Assembly (NCBI RefSeq): GCF_006715485.1
Contig: NZ_VFNH01000001.1
Location: 1,922,001 to 1,986,000, forward strand
Origin: Herbaspirillum sp. SJZ107
GTDB taxonomy: Bacteria > Pseudomonadota > Gammaproteobacteria > Burkholderiales > Burkholderiaceae_D
DNA length: 64,000 nucleotides
Direction: 5' to 3'
Positions 36,758-44,879 of the stretch are shown piece by piece (the first letter of the stretch is position 1; each line of letters begins with the position of its first letter). A model generated the notes under the pieces. It did no database searches. It was not told the origin of the DNA and worked only from the letters and a program-made list of their open reading frames with translations. A program made the translations under genes and the position numbers.

Positions 36758-36773
36758 GTAACAGTGATGTTAC
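36758..36773. promoter_or_regulatory. Inverted repeat in the leader of the xylose operon
   Basis: GTAACAGTGATGTTAC has perfect 6-bp arms around GTGA. It is nested in a wider pair, GCGGTA at 36742-36747 and TACCGC at 36771-36776. It would lie just after the predicted transcription start, a common place for a second repressor site. Confidence 0.4.
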
Positions 36774-36785
36774 CGCAACCATTCC

Positions 36786-36815
36786 AGTCTAAACGGCAGA
36801 ATCGATTCATGTCAA
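36786..36815 (-). promoter_or_regulatory. Promoter of the GH3-xyl operon with a built-in operator
   Basis: Read on the minus strand, a perfect -35 TTGACA (36815-36810) is followed after 18 bp by TAGACT (36791-36786, 4 of 6). The palindrome GAATCGATTC (36799-36808) fills the spacer, so a bound repressor would exclude RNA polymerase. Its AATCGATT core is shared with sites at 8411-8426 and 38316-38327. A weaker xyl-box-like TATTGGCGCAAATG lies at 36821-36834. Confidence 0.6.
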
Positions 36816-37014
36816 TGAAATATTGGCGCAAATGATACCGCCGGGCAGGCGATGCCATAGGCGTGGCGGGAGACGGCGCGGCGTGTAGCGCGCGAGGGAT
36901 GCAGGCGGGGTAGAACGCAGATGTTAGCGCGACCAGCGACGCTGGCAGCGCAACCGGGAAGACTGGGTAGACCTGGGAAAGCACGGCGGCGCGCTTTCCG
37001 GTCCATGGCCCTGT

Positions 37015-38211
37015 TCAGTTGGCGGCGTGGACGTGCTTGACAGGGGTCGGCTTGGCCGCCGCCTTGACCACCGGCTTGACCGAAGGCAGGCGCGCCGGCG
37101 GGCGGATGCGCGGTGCGGCGTCGGACTGGCGCCGTACCAGCTCGAAGTCCATGCGCACGCGTTCCGGCTCGACCGTCTCGCCTTCGCGCAGCGCCCGCAC
37201 CTGGCGCACCAGCGCCTGCACGGCTTCGCGCGCCATCTCGGCGATCGGCTGGCGCACCGTGGTCAATTCCGGCCAGATGGTGGTGGCCAGCGCGGTATCG
37301 TCGAACCCGGTGACGGTGAGGTCGCCCGGCACGTCGAGCCCGAGGCGGTGCGCGACCGCGACCGCGGCCGCCGCCATGTCGTCGTTGCTGGCGAAGATCG
37401 CGGTCGGACGCTCGTCCAGCGCCAGCAGGTGCTCGGCCGCGTCCAGGCCGGAGCGGTAGGTGAACATGCCCTGCACCACCAGCTCTTCGGACTTGTCGCC
37501 GCCCTTCTCTTCGATGGCGGCGCGGTAGCCGGCCAGGCGGCGCGCGCTGGCGGTCTGGTTGGGGTGGCCGACCACGAAGCCGATGCGCTGGTGGCCGAGC
37601 GCCATCAGGTGGCGCGTCATGTGGTAGGCGGCGTCGTAGTCGTCCACGCTGACCGCGCCGACACGCTCGTCCGGCAGGCCGCAGGCGACCGCGACGGCGG
37701 GAATCCCGGCCGCGGCCACGCCGGCGATGATGGCTTCGCTGTCGCCGAGCGGCGGCGGCAGGATGATGCCGTCGAGGCCGTTTTCGATCAGGTGGCGCGT
37801 CTGTGCTTCCTCGTGCTGGCCGGCTTCGCATTTTTCGACGAACAGCTGGACGTTGTTCAGGCCCGACTGGCTGAGCAGGCCGACCAGGAACTCGCTGAGA
37901 TAGCCGGCACTCGGGTTGCTGTACAAGAAGCCGACGCGGATCGGCTTGGAGCCGGCTAGGTTGCGTGCTTCCTGGTTGGGGGTGTAATTCAGGGCGGCGA
38001 CGGCGTCCGCGACCTTGCGCCGTGTGCTCTCGCGCACCAGGCCCTTGCCGTTCATGACGCGCGACACCGTCATGGCCGATACGCCGGCCAGCTTGGCGAC
38101 GTCGGCCATGGTCGGCTGGCCGCGGCGCTCGACGTCCTGTTCGACCTGTTCGTGGATGGCCCTGGCGCCGCTGCCGGCAGCCGGCTTGGCCTCGATTTTG
38201 ACTTTAGTCAT
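37015..38211 (-). CDS. LacI-family transcriptional regulator
   Basis: The 398-residue regulator starts at ATG 38211, at good distance from AGGGG; a GTG nine nt upstream is too close to that site. The helix-turn-helix with hinge is TMADVAKLAGVSAMTVSRVMNGKGLV (about 35-60), followed by a periplasmic-binding-protein-like sensor domain (about 90-365). It is longer than usual at both ends, with about 33 residues before the DNA-binding helix and a lysine/alanine-rich tail of about 25. It is divergent from GH67 and probably represses xylan genes until a sugar or uronate ligand binds. Confidence 0.92.
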   Translation of the reverse strand: MTKVKIEAKPAAGSGARAIHEQVEQDVERRGQPTMADVAKLAGVSAMTVSRVMNGKGLVRESTRRKVADAVAALNYTPNQEARNLAGSKPIRVGFLYSNPSAGYLSEFLVGLLSQSGLNNVQLFVEKCEAGQHEEAQTRHLIENGLDGIILPPPLGDSEAIIAGVAAAGIPAVAVACGLPDERVGAVSVDDYDAAYHMTRHLMALGHQRIGFVVGHPNQTASARRLAGYRAAIEEKGGDKSEELVVQGMFTYRSGLDAAEHLLALDERPTAIFASNDDMAAAAVAVAHRLGLDVPGDLTVTGFDDTALATTIWPELTTVRQPIAEMAREAVQALVRQVRALREGETVEPERVRMDFELVRRQSDAAPRIRPPARLPSVKPVVKAAAKPTPVKHVHAAN

Positions 38212-38238
38212 GTCTGGCACACCCCTGTCACATCCTGT

Positions 38239-38252
38239 TGTTTGCGCTATCT
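38239..38252. promoter_or_regulatory. xyl-box-like site before the LacI-family gene
   Basis: TGTTTGCGCTATCT matches 11 of 14 positions of TGTTAGCGCTAACA and lies 28 bp upstream of the regulator start. It suggests autoregulation. Confidence 0.4.
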
Positions 38253-38315
38253 TAGCACAGTAACATCCGCCTACGCGATAGGCCCCGAGGAGAACGAAAC
38301 ACCCGAAAAGCCCGC

Positions 38316-38351
38316 GAAATCGATTTCAAAACCACAAAGTTTGCGCTAACA
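38316..38351. promoter_or_regulatory. Two operator-like sites before GH67
   Basis: The palindrome GAAATCGATTTC (38316-38327) and the xyl-box-like AGTTTGCGCTAACA (38338-38351, 12 of 14) lie 22 bp apart centre to centre, about two helical turns, and 59 bp or more before the GH67 start. A weak promoter (TTTCAA 38324-38329, TAACAT 38347-38352, 17-bp spacing) overlaps both. Confidence 0.5.
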
Positions 38352-38410
38352 TCCAAGAATCGGCTAAGCTTCGGCAAACATCCGGTTCTCAAAACAATAA
38401 TAGGAGACAC

Positions 38411-40633
38411 ATGGTGCAGCGCTATGTCATGCGGCGCGCCGCCGCCCTTTCGTCCAGCCTCTCCGGGCTGGTGCTGGCCTGCCTGTGCCTGTGCCTGTGC
38501 ATTACCGCGGGCGCTGCTGACCAGCCCGCCGACGAGGATGGCTACCGCCTGTGGCTGCGCTATGCCGCCCTGCCCGCTGCCCGACGCGCACAGGTGCCGG
38601 CCGGGCGCATCGCCAGCCTGGCACCCGACAGCCCGACGGTGCGTGCCGCCCGCGCCGAACTCCAGCGCGGGCTGGACGGCCTGCTCGATCGCCCGGCCGG
38701 CGCGGCCGATGGCAATGGCGTCACCGACGGCGGTATCGTGCTGGCGCGCGCCGCCGACCTGCCGTCCGACGCCGCCGTCCAGCCGCGCCTGCGCGTGCTC
38801 GGCACCGAAGGCTACCTGGTCGAGCGCACCCGCCTGCGCGGCCACGAGGTCACCCTGGTCGCCGCCAACACCGACATCGGCCTGCTGTACGGCAGCTTCG
38901 CCTGGCTGCGCGCGCTGCAGGCCGGCACGGCGCTGCCGCTGGCCTCAAGCCCGGCGCTGCCGCGGCGCCTGCTCGACCACTGGGACAATCTCGACCGCAG
39001 CGTGGAGCGCGGCTATGCCGGGGAATCGATCTGGAACTGGTGGGAACTGCCGGGCATCGTCGACCCGCGCTACACCGATTACGCGCGCGCCAACGCCTCG
39101 CTCGGCATCAACGGCGCGGTATTGAATAACGTGAATGCCAAGGCCGAGGTGCTGGGCGCGCCCTTCATCGCCAAGGCCGCCGCCGTGGCCGCCGTACTGC
39201 GTCCCTACGGCATCCGGGTCTACCTGTCGGTGCGCTGGTCGACGCCGCTCGAACTGAAGCAGACCCGCAGCGCCGATCCGCTCGATCCCGAGGTCGCCGC
39301 ATGGTGGCGCAGCAAGGCGGACGAGATCTACCGCACGATTCCGGATTTCGGCGGCTTCCTGGTCAAGGCCAACTCCGAAGGCCAGCCGGGTCCGCAGGAC
39401 TACGGCCGCAACCACGCCGACGGCGCCAACATGCTGGCACGCGCGCTGGCCCCGCACGGCGGCATCGTGATGTGGCGCGCCTTTGTCTACAACCCGGCCT
39501 CGCACCCGGCCCGGGCGGTCGACAAGAACAGTGACCGCGCCGCGCAAGCCTACGACCAGTTCAAGCCGCTCGACGGCAAGTTCGACGCCAACGTCATCGT
39601 GCAGGTCAAGAACGGCCCGATCGACTTCCAGCCGCGCGAACCGGTGCATCCGCTGTTCGGCGCCATGCCGGCGACGCCGCTGATGATGGAATTCCAGATC
39701 ACCAAGGAGTACCTCGGCTTCGCCACCCACCTAGCCTTCCTCGGCCCGCTGTTCCAGGAAGCGCTGCGCTTCGATACGCGCGCCGGCGGCCGCGAACTCA
39801 CGGTGGCGCAGGCGCTGCAGGGTAAACCGGCGGGGAAAGTCGGTGGCATTGCAGGCGTGGCCAACATCGGCAGCAGCCGCACCTGGTCCGGCTCCGACTT
39901 CGACCAGGCCAACTGGTATGCCTTCGGCCGCATGGCCTGGGACCCGCTGCTCGACGCCCGCGCCGTCGCGCGCGAATGGGCGCAGCAGACCTGGTCGCCG
40001 GTCGCGCGCGTGGCGGACCCCGTCGTGGCCCTGATGATGCGTTCGCGCGAAGCGGTGGTCGACTACATGACCCCGCTCGGCCTGCACCACATGATGGGCA
40101 CCGGCCACCACCATGGCCCGGCGCCCTGGGTCGACAATCTCGAGCGCCCCGACTGGAATCCCGTCTACTACCACCGCGCCGCGCGCGACGGCATCGGCTT
40201 CGCGCGCGGCGCCGCCGGCAGCAACGCCCTGGCCCAGTATGCGCCCGAGGTGGCGCGCCGCTTTGCCGATCCGGCCACCACGCCGCCCGAATTCCTGCTC
40301 TGGTTCCACCACCTGCCATGGACCTACCGCATGCCCTCGGGCCGCAGCCTGTGGCACGAACTGGTCGCGCATTACGACCGCGGCGTGGCCGAGGCAGCGG
40401 CGATGCAGGCCGAATGGGAGCGCGTGCGGCCGCTGGTCGACACGCGCCGCGGCGCCGACGTCGCCCAGCGCCTGGCGCGCCAGTGCGAGGAAGCGCAATG
40501 GTGGCGCGACGCCTGCCTGGCTTATTTCCAGCAGGTGAACGGCCTGCCGCTGCCGCCGGGCTCGCGCCCGCCGGCCCATCCGCTCGAGGACTACCGCGCG
40601 CTGGCGTTCCCGTATGCGCCCGGCCACGGCTGA
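38411..40633 (+). CDS. Exported alpha-glucuronidase, GH67
   Basis: The 740-residue enzyme starts after TAGGAGACAC and has a signal peptide rich in alternating Cys and Leu (LACLCLCLC). The GH67 catalytic residues match Cellvibrio GlcA67A by spacing: E323 in NSEGQPGPQDYG (acid), D405 in NGPIDFQPRE and E433 in QITKEY. The C-terminal GH67 domain contains HHMMGTGHHHGPAPW. It removes 4-O-methyl-glucuronic acid from the end xylose of short aldouronic acids, probably in the periplasm. It is followed by the GH10 xylanase, whose products are its typical substrates. Confidence 0.94.
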   Translation: MVQRYVMRRAAALSSSLSGLVLACLCLCLCITAGAADQPADEDGYRLWLRYAALPAARRAQVPAGRIASLAPDSPTVRAARAELQRGLDGLLDRPAGAADGNGVTDGGIVLARAADLPSDAAVQPRLRVLGTEGYLVERTRLRGHEVTLVAANTDIGLLYGSFAWLRALQAGTALPLASSPALPRRLLDHWDNLDRSVERGYAGESIWNWWELPGIVDPRYTDYARANASLGINGAVLNNVNAKAEVLGAPFIAKAAAVAAVLRPYGIRVYLSVRWSTPLELKQTRSADPLDPEVAAWWRSKADEIYRTIPDFGGFLVKANSEGQPGPQDYGRNHADGANMLARALAPHGGIVMWRAFVYNPASHPARAVDKNSDRAAQAYDQFKPLDGKFDANVIVQVKNGPIDFQPREPVHPLFGAMPATPLMMEFQITKEYLGFATHLAFLGPLFQEALRFDTRAGGRELTVAQALQGKPAGKVGGIAGVANIGSSRTWSGSDFDQANWYAFGRMAWDPLLDARAVAREWAQQTWSPVARVADPVVALMMRSREAVVDYMTPLGLHHMMGTGHHHGPAPWVDNLERPDWNPVYYHRAARDGIGFARGAAGSNALAQYAPEVARRFADPATTPPEFLLWFHHLPWTYRMPSGRSLWHELVAHYDRGVAEAAAMQAEWERVRPLVDTRRGADVAQRLARQCEEAQWWRDACLAYFQQVNGLPLPPGSRPPAHPLEDYRALAFPYAPGHG

Positions 40634-40688
40634 CGATTTTTTCACCGCAACCACAACCACAACCACACTATATAGAGAGACAAGCACG

Positions 40689-41864
40689 ATGACGACCCGA
40701 CGCACCATGCTCGGCGCCCTGGCCGGCGCCACCCTGCTTCCCGCCGCCACCTTTGCCCAGGCCCCCACACCCGCAACCGCAAGCGCCGGCGGCGGCGAAG
40801 CCCTGAAGGACATCGCGAAAGCCAAAGGCCTGCGCTTCGGCACCGCCATCAGCGCCGGCGCCAACCAGTTCGGCAATGCCGCCTACCGCGCGCTGGTCGA
40901 ACGCGAATGCGGCATCATCGTGGCCGAGAACGAAATGAAATGGCAGGCGCTGGAACCGCGCCGCGACGTCAACAATTTCGGCCCGGCCGACGCGCTGCTG
41001 GGCTGGGCCCGCGACAAGGGCATGGAGATGCGCGGCCACAACCTGTTCTGGCAAGCCGAAAAATGGCTGCCGGCCTGGGTCGCGAAAGAGGACTTCGGCA
41101 GCCAGCCGAAAGGGGGCGCCGAGCGCCTGATGCGCAAGCACGTCCAGACGGTGTGCCAGCACTTCGGCAGCGCCATCAAGAGCTGGGACGTGGTCAACGA
41201 GGCGATCGATCCGGCCGACGGCAAGCAGCGCCAGAACGCGCTGACCCGGGCCTTCGGCGGCGCCAACAGCGGCCCCATCGACCAGATCGACCTGGCGTTC
41301 CGCCTCGCGCACGAATACGCGCCGCATGCGCAGCTGGTCTATAACGACTACATGCGCGGCGATACCGGCAGCGCCAAGCACCGCGCCGGCGTGCTCGCCA
41401 TGCTGGCCGAACTGAAGAAGCGCGGCACCCCGATCCACGCGCTCGGCCTGCAGAGCCACATCGGTTCCTGGGATGAAAGCGCCGACCGCGGCAAGGCCGA
41501 CCTGCTCGAATGGCGCCGTTTCCTCGACCAGGTGACGGGCATGGGCTACGATCTCCTGATCACGGAGTTCGACGTCAACGACCGCCGCCTGCCGGCCGAC
41601 ATCGCCAAGCGCGACGCCGGCGTGGCCGCTGCCGCCCGCGACTACCTCGACCTGACCCTGTCCTATCCGGGGCTGCGCGACTTCCTGCTGTGGGGCATGG
41701 CCGACAACATCAGCTGGCTGCAGACCTGGGACGAAGCGCCGCGCACCGACAAGCTGCCGATGCGCCCGCTGCCCTACGATGGCGAACTGCGCGCCAAGCC
41801 ACTGCGCGGGGCGATTGCGGATGCGATGCGGGCGATGCCGGCGCGCAGCGGCGCCCGCACCTGA
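40689..41864 (+). CDS. Exported endo-1,4-beta-xylanase, GH10
   Basis: The 391-residue enzyme starts at ATG 40689 and has a twin-arginine-like signal (TTRRTMLGALAGATLLPAATFAQA). The GH10 acid/base is E171 in SWDVVNEAID and the nucleophile is E293 in LLITEFDVND, with NEMKW and HNLFW earlier in the barrel. It cuts the xylan backbone next to glucuronosyl branches. It lies 55 nt after GH67, in a gap containing three CAACCA units, so it is probably in the same transcript. No binding module is present. Confidence 0.95.
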   Translation: MTTRRTMLGALAGATLLPAATFAQAPTPATASAGGGEALKDIAKAKGLRFGTAISAGANQFGNAAYRALVERECGIIVAENEMKWQALEPRRDVNNFGPADALLGWARDKGMEMRGHNLFWQAEKWLPAWVAKEDFGSQPKGGAERLMRKHVQTVCQHFGSAIKSWDVVNEAIDPADGKQRQNALTRAFGGANSGPIDQIDLAFRLAHEYAPHAQLVYNDYMRGDTGSAKHRAGVLAMLAELKKRGTPIHALGLQSHIGSWDESADRGKADLLEWRRFLDQVTGMGYDLLITEFDVNDRRLPADIAKRDAGVAAAARDYLDLTLSYPGLRDFLLWGMADNISWLQTWDEAPRTDKLPMRPLPYDGELRAKPLRGAIADAMRAMPARSGART

Positions 41865-41870
41865 CCCCGG

Positions 41871-41901
41871 CAGGCAGGCCGCCGACTGGGCGGCCTGCCT
41901 G
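41871..41901. terminator. Perfect 13-bp hairpin between convergent GH10 and GH115
   Basis: CAGGCAGGCCGCC (41871-41883) pairs completely with 41889-41901 across the loop GACTG. It lies in the 56-nt gap between the two stops and may end transcription in both directions, although there is no clear T-run. Confidence 0.65.
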
Positions 41902-41920
41902 TGCCCTTGTTCCTACCTCC

Positions 41921-44836
41921 TCACGGGCGGCGCGGGCTCTCCGGCGGCCCCAGGTAACTCGGCTGCAGCCCACCGGCATCGATCACCAGCCGCTGCAGCA
42001 CCAGGCCCGAATCCAGCGCCCAGAACTTGAGCGTATGCCGCCCCGGCCGCGCGATCTCGTGCTCGGACAGCAGGCGTGCCGCGCCATCCGAGACGATCTT
42101 TTCCCAGTACCGTTCCGAGGCATCCGCATGCACATTGACGATGCGTGGCGCTTCGTCGTCGAACGACACCGCATAACGGAAGCCGTCACCCGGACGGAAC
42201 TTGAGCGTCGGCGCCAGCGTCGCCTGCACCTTGACCTTGCCCGGCTCGAACAAAGTAACGTCGTATTCGAGGCGCATGCCGTCCTGCAGCGTGGCCGCCG
42301 GGGCTTCCGCCGGCAGCGTCGTCATGCCCGACAGCGTGAGGCCGTGGCCCGGGACGCGCAGCCATTCGCGCCCGGCCGGTGCCATGGCGCGCGCATGGTG
42401 CTCGGCCTCGATCGCCACCACGCCGCCGCTCTCGACGAAGCCGGCGGCATCGCCCGCCGCTGCGCGCGCATCGGCGTGGCGCAGCGGCAGCACCACCGTC
42501 GCCGATTGGCCATCGGCGGCGGCCACCGTCACCTGCGCCTGGGTGGTCCCGGCCGGCACGCGCGCCCAGTCGGCGCCGACCTCGATGCGTGCCGACTGCT
42601 CGACCGCGCCCCCGGCCTGGCTCAGCTTCACCCAGGGCTGCTCGGCACTCACCGTGTAGCGCAGCGGCGAAGCACCCCGATTGAATACCTCGATATAGGG
42701 TGACGTTGCAGCTGACGGATCCAGCGCAGGCAGGCGCAGCGCACTGGCCGCCGGCCACGCCGCCGCGCTGCCCTCGACCGCCACGCCCAGCGCCGGCAGC
42801 GCCGCGGACGCCGGCGCAATCTCGCGCACCGCCGGCATGATATTTGTCGCGGGGTCCTTCCAACTGGTATAGCCGATATGGGTCTGCGACATCATGTGGT
42901 TCCACTTGCCGCCGGCGACATCCTGCTGGTACTGGCGCGCCAGCTCGGCATCGCGCGCGAACAGGTCGCGCGCGCGCGCGGCCAGTGCATTGGTATCCGC
43001 GCGGCCCTGGTCGGCGTGCAGGCGGTTCTGCTGCACCGTCGCATACAGTTCGTTCAGGTTGGCGGAAGCCTCGACCGGGTACTGCACCAGCTGGAAGAAA
43101 GCGTCGCGCTTCTCGGCCGGCAGCTGCGCAGCGAGCTTGCGCGCGCGTTCGGCCAGCGCGTTCCAGTCGGCCACCACGCGCTCGGACTCGCGGTAGTGGA
43201 GCGCGCTGAAGGTCTCCGGCGCCAGCTGTTCGGGCCTGCGGCGGCCGTTGAAGCGGGCGTAGCCCTCGACCAGCGCGGCGATTTCGGCGGCGTGTTCGGC
43301 GCCGAATTCGCGCGTGGCCCAGAGCGGCAGGTAGTCGGGCAGGCGCTGTGCAGGCCAGGCCGCCGGGTTCCAGGCATAGTTCAGGAAGAATTCGGTCGGC
43401 ACTTCCATCGGCTTCAGGTCGCCGACGTTGACGATCCACAGCCGGTCGGCGCCGTAGCGCCAGGCCTGGTGCATCTGCTCCCACACTTTCGGCAGCGGCG
43501 TCACGTTGATCCATTTATAGGAGCGCGGGCCGCCGACGTAGTCGAAGTGGTAGTAGATGCCGGCCCCGCCGGCGCGCTTGCGCTCCTCCGGGGTCGGCAG
43601 GCGCCGGATATTGCCCCAGTTGTCGTCGCACCAGAGCAGGGTCACGTCGTCCGGCACGCGCATGCCCTTTTCGTAGTAATCCTGGACTTCCTTGTACAGC
43701 GCCCACAGCTGCGGCGTGTCCGCCAGCGGCTTCCCGGTCTGCTGCCGGATCAGCGCGCGCTGGTCGCCGACGATCTTCTGCAGCAGCGCCACGTTGGATT
43801 CTTCCGACATCGGCTCGTCGCCGTCGCCGCGCATGCCGAGGGTGATCACCTTGTCGAAGCCGGCGCTGCGTTCCAGCCCTTTCTGCCAGAAGTCGCGCAG
43901 CACGGTCTCGTTGCGCTTGTAGTCCCACGGCCCTTTGCCGTACTTCGCCCATTCGGCGTGGGCGCGCATCATCGGTTCGTGGTGCGAGGTGCCGATCACG
44001 ATGCCCATGTCGTCGGCCAGGCGGCCGTTGCCGGCATCGTCGTCGTAGAAGGCATTGCCCCACATCGCCGGCCAGATGTAGTTGGCGCGCATGCGCAGCA
44101 GCAGTTCGAAGACTTTTTCGTAGAAGCGGTGGTTGAAGCCGCCGAACTTTTCCTTGGCCCAGCCGGACAGCGCCGGCGCTTCGTCGTTCAGGAAGATGCC
44201 GCGGTAGCGCACCACCGGCGCATCCTCGACCCGCGTGCCGTCCGGGATCACCAGCGCGGGGTGGCGCGGCACCGGCACGTCGGCCCACCAGTGCCAGGGC
44301 GAGACCCCGATCTGCTCGGACACCGTGTACAGGCCGAAGATGGTGCCGCGCTTGTCGCTGCCGGCGATGACGAGTGCGCGCGCCACGCCCGGCATCGGGT
44401 TGCGCACGGTCTGGATCAGGTAGCCTTCCCATTTGCCGCGCAGGGATGCCGTGTCGAGGCGGCCTTCGCGCGCGAGGCGGTCGACCAGCGCGCTCTTGCC
44501 GAGCGTGCCGACGATGACCAGGTCACCGGCATCCTCCCGCGCCGAAGCCGCCTGCAGCAGTGCCGGCCGCGTACCGCCGACGCGGGCGATATCGGCCTGC
44601 AGGTCGGCCGCGGCGCGGCGCACGCCCGGGAACTCCTTGGGATCAAGCAGCAGGCGCGCCGGAGCGCGGCCGCCGGCCAGCGCCACGCCGGCCTGGCCGC
44701 TGTCGAAGCGTACAAACTGGCGCTCGCCCAGCGCCCACGCCGGCTGCATGGCGCCGAGGCTGCCGGCAGCGAATACGGCCAGGGTGGCCGCCAATGAGGC
44801 GCGCTTACGCTGGCCTGCGATCCAGGGTTGTCTCAT
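41921..44836 (-). CDS. Exported xylan alpha-glucuronidase, GH115
   Basis: The 971-residue protein starts at ATG 44836 behind GGGAGACGAG, with a signal peptide (SLAATLAVFAAGSLGAMQPAWA). It has the multi-domain layout of GH115: an N-terminal domain (about 25-190), a TIM-barrel with GIFLNDEAPALSGW, NYIWPAMWGNAF and LLWCDDNWGNIRR, a helical domain, and a C-terminal beta-sandwich (about 790-965). Unlike GH67, GH115 removes (4-O-methyl-)glucuronic acid from both internal and terminal xylose of long xylan. It precedes GH67 substrates in breakdown order. It follows the SGNH hydrolase by 43 nt in one operon. Confidence 0.92.
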   Translation of the reverse strand: MRQPWIAGQRKRASLAATLAVFAAGSLGAMQPAWALGERQFVRFDSGQAGVALAGGRAPARLLLDPKEFPGVRRAAADLQADIARVGGTRPALLQAASAREDAGDLVIVGTLGKSALVDRLAREGRLDTASLRGKWEGYLIQTVRNPMPGVARALVIAGSDKRGTIFGLYTVSEQIGVSPWHWWADVPVPRHPALVIPDGTRVEDAPVVRYRGIFLNDEAPALSGWAKEKFGGFNHRFYEKVFELLLRMRANYIWPAMWGNAFYDDDAGNGRLADDMGIVIGTSHHEPMMRAHAEWAKYGKGPWDYKRNETVLRDFWQKGLERSAGFDKVITLGMRGDGDEPMSEESNVALLQKIVGDQRALIRQQTGKPLADTPQLWALYKEVQDYYEKGMRVPDDVTLLWCDDNWGNIRRLPTPEERKRAGGAGIYYHFDYVGGPRSYKWINVTPLPKVWEQMHQAWRYGADRLWIVNVGDLKPMEVPTEFFLNYAWNPAAWPAQRLPDYLPLWATREFGAEHAAEIAALVEGYARFNGRRRPEQLAPETFSALHYRESERVVADWNALAERARKLAAQLPAEKRDAFFQLVQYPVEASANLNELYATVQQNRLHADQGRADTNALAARARDLFARDAELARQYQQDVAGGKWNHMMSQTHIGYTSWKDPATNIMPAVREIAPASAALPALGVAVEGSAAAWPAASALRLPALDPSAATSPYIEVFNRGASPLRYTVSAEQPWVKLSQAGGAVEQSARIEVGADWARVPAGTTQAQVTVAAADGQSATVVLPLRHADARAAAGDAAGFVESGGVVAIEAEHHARAMAPAGREWLRVPGHGLTLSGMTTLPAEAPAATLQDGMRLEYDVTLFEPGKVKVQATLAPTLKFRPGDGFRYAVSFDDEAPRIVNVHADASERYWEKIVSDGAARLLSEHEIARPGRHTLKFWALDSGLVLQRLVIDAGGLQPSYLGPPESPRRP

Positions 44837-44879
44837 CTCGTCTCCCGGCCCTCTGCGTGGCCCGTTTTGTCTATATAAA

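Larger units (their letters stand above)
36656..37014. other. 359-bp region with the xylose-operon promoter
   Basis: Between the GH3 start and the LacI-family stop lie a good minus-strand promoter (36786-36815), the operator-like palindrome inside it and a second palindrome in the leader. From about 36840 to 37014 I see only the tail of the regulator transcript and no further gene. Confidence 0.65.

Noticed and set aside
38470..38502. Repeated TGCCTG units in the GH67 signal peptide
   Set aside because: The unit is 6 bp, so slippage stays in frame and would only lengthen the hydrophobic segment; phase variation is unlikely.
40646..40667. CAACCA repeats before GH10
   Set aside because: Only three short units in a 55-nt gap; no recognisable regulatory role.
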